Below are positions 53,790-63,505 of a DNA stretch of 64,000 bases, piece by piece. The notes under the pieces were generated by a model that saw only the letters and a program-made list of their open reading frames with translations, had not been told where the DNA came from and searched no databases. Position numbers and translations under genes: made by a program. Origin of the DNA: Chrysaora quinquecirrha. Lineage: Eukaryota; Cnidaria; Scyphozoa; Semaeostomeae; Pelagiidae. Position 1 is the first letter of the stretch, and each line of letters opens with the position of its first letter. The stretch covers positions 1,744,386-1,808,385 of the forward strand of contig JACTAT010000045.1 in assembly GCA_014526335.1 (NCBI GenBank), read 5' to 3'.

Positions 53790-56247
53790 ATGGCTTTTAC
53801 ATCACAACCGTTGTGGATTATCGCGATTTCGTCAGCATCATGAAAAGATCTGGTTGGAACAATTTAACGCTTCTGAAGTTTTATTTTACCGTCGCTATGT
53901 TGACGATACTTTTTGTTTGTTTAAAAATAAAGATGATGCCCTTAATTTCTTTAATTTCATTAATCAACAACACCCTAATATTAAATTTACTATAGAGCAG
54001 GAAAACAACAATAAACTTCCCTTTTTAGATATATTAATAGATAAAGGTAGTCACCAGTCCCCCATAACTTCAGTTTACCGTAAAAAAACTTACACAGGTT
54101 TACTCACTAACTTTTTTAGTTTCACTTCGTTTTCATATAAAATAGGTTTAATTAGGACTCTTGTAGATAGGGCTTATAAGATAAATAACAGCTGGCTTGC
54201 TTTTGATAATGACATTAAACAACTAACCTTAATTTTAAATAAAAACCTTTACCCTATCTATCTCATTAACAACGTTATTCGTAACTATTTAAATAAAGTT
54301 AGATCTCCACCCGTAGTTGATAACCATAGTTCTAATGATAATGAAACTAATCGTGTTTGTTACTATAAACTTCCTTACATTGGTAGGTTTTCGGTTTTAA
54401 CTGAACGTAAAATTAAATACTTGGCTAAAGATACTGTAAAGACTTATACATTAAACTTGTTTTTAATTCTTTTAAATTGTGTTCTATGTTCAGGGTTAAG
54501 GATTCTGTGCCCAAGTGCTTTCGTGCTCGTGTTGTCTACAAATTTCTTTTTGGTGGATGTTCTGCATCTTATGTCGGGGAAACTTCTTGGTATCTTTCAA
54601 CATGAATTCGAGGGCATTTGGTCACGGACAAAAACTCCCATATTTTTAAACACTTAAATGAGTCCCCTTCTTGCCGTGCTCTGTGCTCTGAAGAAAGTTT
54701 CTCCATTCTTGATAGCGCTAATAGCTCTTTCACCCTTAAGAGCAAGGAAGCGCTGCATATCTCTTGGGTGAAACCCACACTCAATAAACAGCTTTATCAT
54801 TACAAGCTGAATCTTTCTTTTTAATTAAATTTTTTTATTTATTAATTTTTTTTCAGTTTGTATTAACTTATTCCCATTTGTACGCTTTATTTACCTTTAA
54901 TGTTACCGATTTCTTAATTATTTACCACATGTTTGTTATTAAGTTATGTAATATTTTATAGCTCTATTTAACTCGTGTAATTTTCTTGATTAGCTTATTC
55001 ATATTATGCAACTGAAGATGAACATAGAATGTTCGAAACATGTTTTGGTGGTTAAAATTTGTCGTTTTTCTTTTAAAATTTAGGTATTGATAATTGGAAA
55101 ACAGATTATTTTCCAGACGTGGTGGAAATGTATCATGACAATTTTGCTTCTATTTATGGTAATTCACCGCATGATTTTTTAAAATACATTTATCAACACG
55201 AACCTAATACTCATTACGCGTACTATGTATTGCATAGAAATTACAAAATTGGAAGTAACATTGATTTTGCTAATCATTACATGGATATAATGTTTTGGAC
55301 TGATTTAAAAAATGGTGAAAAAAGCACCACTTTATATAATGAAGGTTATCCAGCACCAGCTTACAAAGGTTATGAAAGAGGTATTCCGATGAATTGCTCT
55401 TCACATTTATTTATCAAACATCCAGAAGCGTTTTCATTAAATTGTGATATAACAGATTACAATTACGCAAGTGGAGTGTCGGCTAGATCATTAGCAAATT
55501 TATTTGTCGAATTCAGGCCACAGCAAGGAGCTAAAAATAATTACGTCAATCAAGTTGTAGAATTTAAACAATTAGCATTTTCTAGTATAGATAGGCGAGA
55601 AATACAAACGTTTTGGTTGACGTTAAAACCAAATCCTGCTGATATTAATGAAAATAAAGAAAATCGAATAATTAAATCACATGTTAGTAGAAAGCGAGAA
55701 GGAGAAACTATTGTTCTATTGAATATTACAGCATTATTGAAAAACGGTTAATAAGTATCGTAATAGACAAATTAGTATAACAAATGAAGATAATGAAGCT
55801 GTGTTTACTCATAATTATAATGACAACTTAAAAGTAGCTGTTTTGTCTATATTTTTTTCAGAAGATTGCTTTAATCATGTTATAGACGTTGCAAGTAAAG
55901 AATTAGTAACTAACGATCCTGTAAACTATTCAACAGAATGGAAAAATTTTCGTTACATTGATGACAATAACATTCACCATCAAGTGTTTAATTTACCATC
56001 AATTCTTACAAATATTCATTTTAATAAATGTGATTATGTACAAAATTTAGACCTAAATATTATCAATGAAGGATTCGTGTTTCAACCAACACATCTTGAA
56101 TTTAAAGATTGCGACTTTGTTAATTTGACAAATTGCACAATTTTTGTTCGAAATATTTTAAATAATGAATTATTTAAACCGAAATTTTTTAAGTTAGAGC
56201 TTTTATTTACTAACAATCCAAAGACGTATATAGATGAAGACGTTTAA
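53790..56247 (+). pseudogene. Polinton structural-type gene split by a Penelope-like insertion and a frameshift
   Basis: The gene starts with ATG at 53790, shortly after the integrase tail, but is cut after about nine codons by the Penelope-like element. It resumes at about 55083 and runs open to 55751 (FPDVVEMYHDNF, YKIGSNIDFANHYMDIMFW, NYASGVSARSLANLFVEFR). It then changes frame at an A5 run near 55737 and continues to 56247 (LKVAVLSIFFSEDCF, YSTEWKNFRYID, FKLELLFTNNP). The second frame has no ATG, which supports one gene. The beta-rich sequence and position before the capsid genes suggest a minor capsid or penton-type protein; this is inference, and no family signature is recognised. Confidence 0.5.
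53815..55080 (+). mobile_element. Penelope-like element, 5'-truncated (reverse transcriptase C-half and GIY-YIG)
   Basis: It opens inside the reverse transcriptase (HHEKIWLEQF, then RRYVDDTFCLF with the catalytic YVDD, then KLPFLDILI). After a frame change near 54460, it has a GIY-YIG-type nuclease segment around 54530-54660 (CSASYVGET, REHLVTDKN, HIFKHL). The 3' end runs to about 55080 (TGTTCGAAACATGTTTTGG). These elements copy themselves by target-primed reverse transcription. The first half of the reverse transcriptase is missing, as expected for a 5'-truncated insertion. It interrupts a Polinton gene. Confidence 0.85.
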
Positions 56248-56268
56248 ACGCTGGAGGTCATTTAAATT

Positions 56269-57531
56269 ATGTCGTTTGCGAATAGTGGGAGATTTACTTT
56301 ACAAGGCTATTACAATAGTGAAGATTCGTCTTCTTTATTAGCTATAAATGAGACTTTAGCAGAAACTAATCAATTAGACTCTATTGACACAACACAAAAT
56401 TGGCAAGTTGATTTGCAAAGAATTATATTTGACTATTCAGATGGGTTAAAAGCTATAAGAATACCTAATGCAGAAGAATATGAATTAGATCATTGGTTAT
56501 TAGAGTTTAAGTTTGGTGGTTGGAAGCAGTATAATCACAATGTAACTCGTAATAATCTTAATGAAGAGATTATGTATAAGACGTGCAATAGTAATGATTT
56601 GGCTTATATCGATTATTATTATAACGCTATTACTAATATAACATTAGAAAATCAAACAAAGTATGATATGGATTTTTCAAAACCAATGGCTCCAATTGTT
56701 CGAATCGATTTAGCTAAAATATTACAAACGAGGTGGAAAGAAGGCACGACAATTACAATTGAGTCTGTATTTGGAATGATTAATGAAATATTTGACGAAT
56801 TTGTCACTTCGAAAGAGAAATCAACTCAACAAACATATACGTTTTTGCAAGCCATTACAAAATACGCTTCTTTACAATTTCCTAAAATTGGTGACAATAA
56901 TCAACAATTATTAGTAAACTATTTTCCCGACCAAAATTGGTTCAGTTCGGCTTTGGTTCAGTTCGGTTTTGGTTACTGGAAGCTTACAAACGAAACAAAT
57001 AAAGTGGTTACAGAAATTTCGAATATTCTTCCCTTTTTAAACCATATCGCGATTGGAGATGCGTTAATAGCTTTTTTAGGCTTTGATGTTTTAGATGTGT
57101 CAATTGACGAGCGAAAGGCTATAATCTGGAAGCGATATGAAGAATTTTGTTATGTTGCTAGAGAAGATCAAGCTGATGAATTGTATTGCTTTCCTCAAGG
57201 ATTACAAAACGGTCAATCTGTATTGCTTACGGTGAAGTCCGATTCAGCCAATACCGTTGAAGGAAGAGCGTTGTTTATGTACAGCGATAATGTAGAATCA
57301 CAGTTTGTAGGAGAAAGCGATGTAAATTTACTAGCTATTGTACCTGGAATGAGATTAGATAAGCAAGTAAACAGAAAGATAGTTTCATATAGCCCCGAAA
57401 CATTACAGTACTGTAACTTAAAAGATTATCAATTATCACGTTTTAATTTAAGGTGTTTAAATTCTAAAGGCGAGAAAGTTGTAGTAAAAGCGAGAATCAC
57501 ATTAGCTTTCCGTTTGTTAAGTGAAAAATAA
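56269..57531 (+). CDS. Polinton 420-aa structural-type protein
   Basis: 420 aa, ATG start at 56269, an intact frame. Mostly beta-type composition with many Asn, Thr, Phe and Tyr (GRFTLQGYYNSED, WLLEFKFGGWKQYNHNV, VNYFPDQNWFSSALVQFGFGYW, LQYCNLKDYQLSRFNLRC). It lies 21 bp after the broken gene and directly upstream of the core-like basic genes and the major capsid gene, so it is probably a virion protein (penton or fibre-type). I recognise no specific family. It is the longest undamaged gene of the element besides the major capsid protein. Confidence 0.6.
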   Translation: MSFANSGRFTLQGYYNSEDSSSLLAINETLAETNQLDSIDTTQNWQVDLQRIIFDYSDGLKAIRIPNAEEYELDHWLLEFKFGGWKQYNHNVTRNNLNEEIMYKTCNSNDLAYIDYYYNAITNITLENQTKYDMDFSKPMAPIVRIDLAKILQTRWKEGTTITIESVFGMINEIFDEFVTSKEKSTQQTYTFLQAITKYASLQFPKIGDNNQQLLVNYFPDQNWFSSALVQFGFGYWKLTNETNKVVTEISNILPFLNHIAIGDALIAFLGFDVLDVSIDERKAIIWKRYEEFCYVAREDQADELYCFPQGLQNGQSVLLTVKSDSANTVEGRALFMYSDNVESQFVGESDVNLLAIVPGMRLDKQVNRKIVSYSPETLQYCNLKDYQLSRFNLRCLNSKGEKVVVKARITLAFRLLSEK

Positions 57532-57621
57532 AAAAAACAGTGAAAAAAATGAATAAATATTATCATTCGTCATAACTTATTTATTGTTACATTAATTTGC
57601 GGTGATAAGAAACGTGATAAG

Positions 57622-57804
57622 ATGCAACTGATAATCGCGCAACGACCTTACCATCGTAATAATACATATGCCGGTGGTTTACTTCAAAGGCTTAATAATG
57701 CTAATAATCATTCTTTGCGAGGAGAAGGGTTAATGAACACAATAAAAAGCGCAACAGCTAGTTTCAAAAAGGGAGGGGCTGCCTTAAAGCGTAAAATCGC
57801 ATAA
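57622..57804 (+). CDS. Small basic core-type protein with adenain-like cleavage site
   Basis: 60 aa, ATG start. Basic C-terminus (ASFKKGGAALKRKIA). The sequence SLRGEGLMN fits the adenovirus protease consensus (M/I/L)xGx-G, with cleavage after the Glu. The element also encodes an adenain-like protease (59949). This resembles small processed core peptides of adenovirus (pX/mu type) in size and charge; homology is not shown. It sits 27 bp before the larger basic protein. Confidence 0.55.
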   Translation: MQLIIAQRPYHRNNTYAGGLLQRLNNANNHSLRGEGLMNTIKSATASFKKGGAALKRKIA

Positions 57805-57831
57805 AAAAATCTACTAAATAAAGGAAAACAA

Positions 57832-58311
57832 ATGTTGAAGCAAAGCCTCGAAGCTAAAAAGAAGCAGCTATTAACTAAAGGTAAGCAGTTAGCGGTTAAA
57901 GCGATTAACGAGAAAAAGAAAGAAATAAACAAAATGCTACAAACGAAAACAAGAGATCTTAAACGAAAAGCCTCGACGATGTTGCCACCACCGAAGGCAG
58001 GAAAAAAAGCTTTTACAGCTGAGCAGATGAAAAAAATCACAACTCCGAAAACCTTAGAAAAAGATGTGAAAATAATACCACCTAAAACAATTTCACATAT
58101 ACAAGACAAAATAGGAAAAAAGAAAATTAAAGTCAGATCTCTGTCAGCGACTGCAAAGAATCCACCTATGAAATCTGTATATTCAAAAGTAAAAAAAGCG
58201 AATAAGTTGCTTAAAAGTAAAAAAATATCTCCTTCCTTAAGAAAAAAATTTAAAAGAACTTTAAGAAAATATAGACATATTTATAATTCAGCATATGATT
58301 TTTTAATGTAA
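57832..58311 (+). CDS. Lys-rich core-like DNA-binding protein
   Basis: 159 aa, ATG start, roughly a third Lys/Arg with almost no acidic tracts (KKKQLLTKGKQLAVKAINEK, SPSLRKKFKRTLRKYRHIY). The N-terminal part is helical. Position just before the major capsid gene and the strong basicity suggest a genome-condensing core protein, like adenovirus V or VII in role only. No family signature. Confidence 0.55.
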   Translation: MLKQSLEAKKKQLLTKGKQLAVKAINEKKKEINKMLQTKTRDLKRKASTMLPPPKAGKKAFTAEQMKKITTPKTLEKDVKIIPPKTISHIQDKIGKKKIKVRSLSATAKNPPMKSVYSKVKKANKLLKSKKISPSLRKKFKRTLRKYRHIYNSAYDFLM

Positions 58312-58445
58312 TTAGTTTTAATTGAAAATTAAAATTTTAACGCAATAAATAAAATATTAAATTTATTAGCAATTGTGAATTCTAATCATTCGCAAGAAGA
58401 AAGATATTAATTAACAGTTAGCGCCTTGTTTTGCTCCGTTTAAAA

Positions 58446-59882
58446 ATGACAGCTAATAAAAGTGATGTTAATCAGTTATTGACTGGAAACGCGATAAGCG
58501 ATTTTACAGTGGAAGAAAGTCTTGCTTTTGACGCGACAGAGTTTATAGATACAGATATACTAAGTCGCCAGTTTACTAGAGTAACACCACTAAACGATCA
58601 GCCGGGTATTGCACATACCGATATTATATTTCAAATTCCGACGCAAAGTGGTAATTTTTATAAACTTTCAGAAAGTTATGTTCGAATTGGGCTAAAACTT
58701 GTTCAAGCTTCTACAGCACAAGCAATTCCTGCCGATAAAAGAGATAAGTTTGTTCCACATAACAATGTACCGCATGCGCTGTTTAAAAATGTGATAATGC
58801 ATATTGACCAGGCTATGATAGAAACACAAAATGGTCATTACCAACAAAAGGCTTATTTCGCTAATTTGTTTGAGCAAAATCCAAGAGCGCTTGGGCGTAA
58901 ACTACAAGTCACTGACGGGTTTTATTTAGATAATAATTTAAAAGTTAACGAAGACGGTAAGCTAGTTCCTGAATGGACTGATCAAATTCTTAATGAGTCT
59001 CAAATTACCTATTATGACACTACAGCAAAAACAAAAATAGTAAATTCAAACACAGAGGGTGTAAAACGAAATAGGATGTTCAATCAGAGTCAATTGGTTC
59101 ATTATGATTTCCAACCTAAACTAGCCCTCTTTAAAAATGAACAGTACATTGACGCTTCTTATGCGTTGAAATTAACTTTTCAGCGAGAAGATCAAAAATT
59201 TAGCGTACTTTGTCCTGAAGCTGAAAAAAATGCATTTGATTGGAGGATTGAAGAGATGGAACTGCATTTGCAAACTGTAACACTTACCCCTCAGAGGTAT
59301 CAAGAATATTTTAGGCAATCCGAGCAAATCGCGCAAAGATATAATATTGAAAGATTGTATATCAATTCTTGGATTGCAGCGAGCGATCAATCAAGACTTA
59401 CAATGCCGCTTTTGAATGGAAATGTACCAGATGTAATGGTGCTAGCGTTTGTAGATGAAGATATCTGGAGAGGAAGCACAGAAAGTAATCCTTATAATTT
59501 CCAACATCTACCTCAAACAGGGGGCGACAACTTTGAACTTTGCCTAAGAACACACTTCAACAATTCATATTACTCAATGCCTTATACATCAGCCACAAAC
59601 GCGCTGCAAGGGCTATATCGTGCTTTAGAAATAGATCATACAATGTTTAGCACTGATATGGCCTTAAAATCGCAAGGGTATGCTTTATATCCATTCAGAT
59701 TGACGAACACAAGGTTAGAGAACGGCGCTAAAGTTGTAGACAGTAGAGATTCCGAGGTAACACTTGAGTTAAAGGTGCCGAACACTCTAAGAAAGAAATA
59801 TGTTATCTTTGCAGCTTGCTATTCTAGCAATCATATCGATCTTCAAGCGAATAAAAATGTAATTTTAGATTATGCACCATAA
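58446..59882 (+). CDS. Polinton major capsid protein (double jelly-roll)
   Basis: 478 aa from the ATG at 58446; a TTG 15 nt upstream is ignored. The layout follows F54H12.2-like Polinton capsid proteins. An N-terminal segment leads into a beta strand with IIFQIPTQSGNFYKLSESYVR, then a loop and ALFKNVIMHIDQAM (position of the family LHSLFxxVxxxLN motif), then a Tyr-rich stretch of the kind that follows in relatives, and a second beta-rich half ending in KKYVIFAACYSSNHIDL. This protein would form the hexameric capsomers. The gene is undamaged, unlike its neighbours integrase, protease and polymerase. An AT-rich ~130-bp spacer precedes it and may contain its promoter. Confidence 0.75.
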   Translation: MTANKSDVNQLLTGNAISDFTVEESLAFDATEFIDTDILSRQFTRVTPLNDQPGIAHTDIIFQIPTQSGNFYKLSESYVRIGLKLVQASTAQAIPADKRDKFVPHNNVPHALFKNVIMHIDQAMIETQNGHYQQKAYFANLFEQNPRALGRKLQVTDGFYLDNNLKVNEDGKLVPEWTDQILNESQITYYDTTAKTKIVNSNTEGVKRNRMFNQSQLVHYDFQPKLALFKNEQYIDASYALKLTFQREDQKFSVLCPEAEKNAFDWRIEEMELHLQTVTLTPQRYQEYFRQSEQIAQRYNIERLYINSWIAASDQSRLTMPLLNGNVPDVMVLAFVDEDIWRGSTESNPYNFQHLPQTGGDNFELCLRTHFNNSYYSMPYTSATNALQGLYRALEIDHTMFSTDMALKSQGYALYPFRLTNTRLENGAKVVDSRDSEVTLELKVPNTLRKKYVIFAACYSSNHIDLQANKNVILDYAP

Positions 59883-59948
59883 AAGAAATGTGTAATTAAC
59901 GCTATATAAGCGAGAAATGAAAACTATTGAAACATTTATTAAACTGAA

Positions 59949-60374
59949 ATGGAAGGAGCTGATATAGAACAAATTTGCACAAAACAAGATTTGAATATTA
60001 AAGAAAGTTTTATAGAGCTTTTATCTGCTTTAGACGTGTGGAGGCTTGTAACGAGACAAACATGGTCTATTTCAAGCTGGTTAAAAGATTACCATAATAA
60101 ACCAGAATTTCCTATGTCGTTTGTAGTAAACAGTTCATTTCCAGGCAGCTCAAAAGTTGGGCATTGGATGGCAATATATTTCGACGATAAAGGTCAATGC
60201 TATTTTTTCAACTCTTACGGTGACGAACCTAATAATCTTATTGTGCGATTTTGTAACGGAGTAACAATTATGCAAAAAGGCAATTTCCCAAATATCGCAT
60301 AAATAATGAAATTAAATGTCAAAATAGAGAATTTCAAGCCTACGGTACAGATGTATGCGGAGAATATTGTATTT
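59949..60374 (+). pseudogene. Adenain-like cysteine protease, frame broken before the catalytic Cys
   Basis: The ORF from the ATG at 59949 (117 aa) holds the His-Asp part of an adenovirus-type maturation protease: GHWMAIYFDDKGQ (catalytic His), then YFFNSYGDEP (acidic residue in the DSYG-type motif). It stops at 60302. The catalytic Cys motif DVCGEYCI is found at ~60347-60373 in the -1 frame, and the frames can be connected at an A5 run near 60274-60278. A TAA follows at 60374. The family normally cleaves capsid and core precursors. As read here the product lacks the nucleophile. Confidence 0.75.
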
Positions 60375-60388
60375 AATTTTTACATTTA

Positions 60389-60592
60389 ATGAACACTATA
60401 AAACATGCACATCAAGCCGAATACGATTTGTTACGAACTTTTCCTAAACCGATAACTGAAGGTTGGCGTAGAGATTATCGCGATGAATTTGGAAATTATA
60501 AACAGTTTTATCTTAATGATGAATTTGTAAGAGAATGGGTAGAACGAAATTATAATTATCATAGAGTTAAATCGATTATCGATAGAGAATAA
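60389..60592 (+). CDS. Small hypothetical ORF before polB
   Basis: 67 aa, ATG start, charged and aromatic (LRTFPKPITEGWRRDYRDEF, FVREWVERNYNYHR). Its frame is the same as the Cys motif of the protease, separated by one TAA at 60374, so it could be the natural C-terminus of the protease or an independent small gene. It is the last plus-strand gene and converges with the polymerase 117 bp away. Confidence 0.4.
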   Translation: MNTIKHAHQAEYDLLRTFPKPITEGWRRDYRDEFGNYKQFYLNDEFVREWVERNYNYHRVKSIIDRE

Positions 60593-60649
60593 AACAAAAA
60601 GAACACATAGTTTTTATTTCTCACTTCTCTACAAATGTTAAAATCAATT

Positions 60650-60706
60650 TATAATAATAATAATAATAAAACGATATAAAACGTAACAACAACAACAACA
60701 ACAACT
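60650..60706. repeat. ATA/ATT and AAC microsatellites in convergent spacer
   Basis: TAATAATAATAATAATAA at ~60651-60669 and CAACAACAACAACAACAAC at ~60685-60706 lie between the plus-strand genes and the minus-strand polymerase gene. Both transcripts would end here; AATAAA-type signals are present nearby. Confidence 0.7.
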
Positions 60707-60709
60707 AAA

Positions 60710-62015
60710 TTATACATCTAAAGGTACGGTGCTAACACCATCATCTAAAACTATTCTTTTACAATAAAAAGCGGTCAAAGCTTTTTTATTTTGTTCGTAT
60801 TGACATACGTTCGCAAATTTGCGTTTTAGTCCTCTATTCTTCGCATGCAAGCTTTCTTCATTTTTCAACGTGTTGATATACATTTCCATTGGGTTTAACT
60901 CGAATTGAGCCTTTTGCACACCCTTCATCGAAAATTTATATGTGTCATTTTTCGAATTTTCGACAACATATGTATTGCTATTAAGACTAATCATCTTGTC
61001 ACCTTCAAACTCAATTTTGAACTTTCCAGGTGTGCGTTTTCCAAAAGGACAAGATTGTTTATCATCAGTTACGAAAAATTCTCGTTCTAGTTTCCGATAT
61101 TTGTCAGTATTACGAAGTTCTTCTCGAATATTCTCTTCAAATGTTTTACCATTGGGGAAACTGATATACAAACTATCGGTGTCCATCTCACAAAGCTTCC
61201 ATTCACCAGGTTTCAATACCACTTTGAAAAAGTCATAGTAACATTCTAGCATTCGTTTTTTTTGCGTAATTAAACACATTCCATCCGATATAGTGTGCCT
61301 GTCCTTCAATTAACTTTTCTTTCACCGCTACAACTTCTACCACATCATCTTCTAAAATCTGTGTGTCAACAATACGTCCCAAGTTTACTCGTTTATTTAG
61401 CAGTGACGCTTTTTTCGATTGACCAACATAAGCGATGTCTCGTTGTTTATCTAACTTTATAATGGTTATACCAAAGGCACCATTTCCGATAAGTTTACTC
61501 GTTTCTGCTCGCATAGACGATGACGGATCTTTGTCTCCTTGAACTGGATCTGCTGAAATACTGTTTACGAAGGGTGTGAAAATCTTTGATGCTTTGTACT
61601 GATAGAATTTATATACTTTTGTTACGATTAAGCCGTGTTTCAAATACCATTGTAGTAAACCGCTGTTTAAGCCATAACTCTTACCAAAATACGATCCTAT
61701 TAGCAGATTTCTCGGCTTTTCAGACATATTTTGTTCTTTTACAACACGTTGCATATAATCACCAATGTCTTTAAATTCAACTGTAGCATTCTTAAAAATA
61801 GGAGTAAATTCTTTTAATTCATCTGGAACATGAATATCAACTTCAAAAGCGCCGAAAGTCTTTCCGTTTATGACATCCATGAGAAGTTCATGCTAGTCTA
61901 AGCTCAACTGATCTGAATATGGTAATTTATTAGCTGCAAGAAAGCTGCTGACTTCGTTATTCGTTTTGCAAGTTTCGCGCCACTCACACTCTTCTCTATT
62001 ACTAATCTTCTTATT
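60710..62015 (-). pseudogene. Polinton family B DNA polymerase, C-terminal part, broken
   Basis: Minus strand. The mid part (61880-61233) carries FGAFEVDIHVP, KSYGLNSGLLQWYLKHGL and a motif-B-like block (SKLIGNGAFGITI). The C-terminal part (61264-60710) carries motif C, EMDTDSLYISF, with the catalytic Asp-Thr-Asp. The two parts are offset by one base at an A8 run (61257-61264 on the opposite strand reads T8). Upstream, frame is kept through CEWRETCKTNNE but an in-frame TAG occurs near 61894. This is the protein-primed polymerase that replicates Polintons. The polymerase continues beyond an insertion at 63.5 kb. Confidence 0.85.
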
Positions 62016-63505
62016 ATGCAAATCAGGTTTTCCATTGTTATGGCTCACTTTTCGATTCAACAGCAAAGGCTTTTTCCCTAGGCCAGCTAGAAATGCGCTT
62101 CTTTTTTTAATCGATCCCGTTTCTGGCCGGACACTGTTTTAAGATTTTGCTAAGCGTTTTGAAACCTATAAGTTGGTTAAAATTTCGATTTTCTCTCGGC
62201 TCAAAAAAGTTTTGATTTTCATGGCGGCCATCTATTGTTCCTTTCACCACACGCACAGTGATTCTTTTGTCCTGCGGAAGTATTTTTCTATGTTATTGAG
62301 CTCGCATTCGGCCTAAAATTATCTCAGTATTTCAAATGGAGGAAATATGCAAAACTACTCGATTTTCTTCCCAGAAGTCTTGCTGTAAATGTCTCCTAAA
62401 ATTTCTTCAAAAAGTTGGATATTATTTCTGCTGTTGATTCCACGATTATTTCCCATGATTTATCACGCATCCAGACTCTTTGGATTTTCTTCCGGTCAGA
62501 TGAAAAGACGCTTGAATTTATTTTGCAATCTGACGAGAAATCTTACCCATATTCTTGCAGGCTTCAGGAAGATTTCTTGCTTTGATGAGTTTCCGAATCC
62601 CCACGGTAAGAGTTGTGTTTTTCTCCGAGTTTCGCATAAAATTTTTCCACTAACAACACAGTTGAAAATTTTTAAATCACTGTGCACGCAATGTAAACAA
62701 AACAAACACGAAGTGAAACTCAAATAGGCCTAAATTTTTTTGGGTTCCTTTGAACAAGACAGAGTAAGATTTAGTGAGTAGAACATTTTTTTCATGAAGG
62801 GCATTTGAAATTGAAGTTTTAGAGTTTTCTGTTGAATAGGAGGAAAGGAACGATTATCGAATTTGTGATGATTGTGGAGATGATGATGATGATGATGATG
62901 GTGTCTAATATGATTTAGATGGCATGATGAAAATTACGGAGATGATGATTATGATGATGATGATAACAATGACAATGATGGTAGTGATGATGCTGATTAT
63001 GATGATGATGTGATTATGAAGATGATGGTTATGATGATTATGATGATTGTTGTCAATAAACAATTTTTCAGCTCAGACAAATAGATTTAAGTTTCTTGGG
63101 TCTCCTTACTCAACTGAACATATCCACATTTTACCCATAGTTTTGTATCTTCAATCAATGATTGTTTTGATTTTGCTAATGATATTTATTTCATAAGACT
63201 AGCTTTTTAACTTTAAGCCTGCTACGCAGGCAGCCAGCTTTACCATAGTACCAGATTAGCCTTGGCAAGACAAGATTCTTCCCTCCAAGAATTCATCGCC
63301 TTCACGGGAACCATGTGACCTGTCTACCATCGCTGAACTTTTGCTAGAGTCCGGGGAGGTAAGTCCTCCATGGCATCCCCTAAACCTCCCCGGACTCTAG
63401 CAAAAGTTCAGCGATGGTAGACAGGTCACATGGTTCCCGTGAAGGCGATGAATTCTTGGAGGGAAGAATCTTGTCTTGCCAAGGCTAATCTGGTACTATG
63501 GTAAA
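62015..63505. mobile_element. Palindrome-bearing insertion inside polB (~1.45 kb)
   Basis: It separates two parts of the polymerase frame. It contains repeat R (62070-62282, also at 16.2 kb), a GAT/ATG microsatellite (62877-63050) and, at its right edge, a 267-bp palindrome. No transposase ORF. The exact left boundary is uncertain: the polymerase frame stays open from about 62010 to 62070, but the residues there look unlike a polymerase. Probably a non-autonomous element of the family also seen at 15.9-16.4 kb. Confidence 0.7.
63239..63505. repeat. 267-bp near-perfect palindrome
   Basis: Arms of about 130 bp run from TTTACCATAGTACCAG to CTGGTACTATGGTAAA, with CCATGGCATCCC at the centre (63369-63380). 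The inner core CTGAACTTTTGCTAGAGTCC is shared with 15889-16047, while most of the outer arm is different. It creates the TAG that ends the upstream polymerase ORF. Confidence 0.9.

Noticed and set aside
62389..62727. 112-aa ORF inside the polB insertion
   Set aside because: No motif and poor start context, inside a noncoding palindrome-bearing element.
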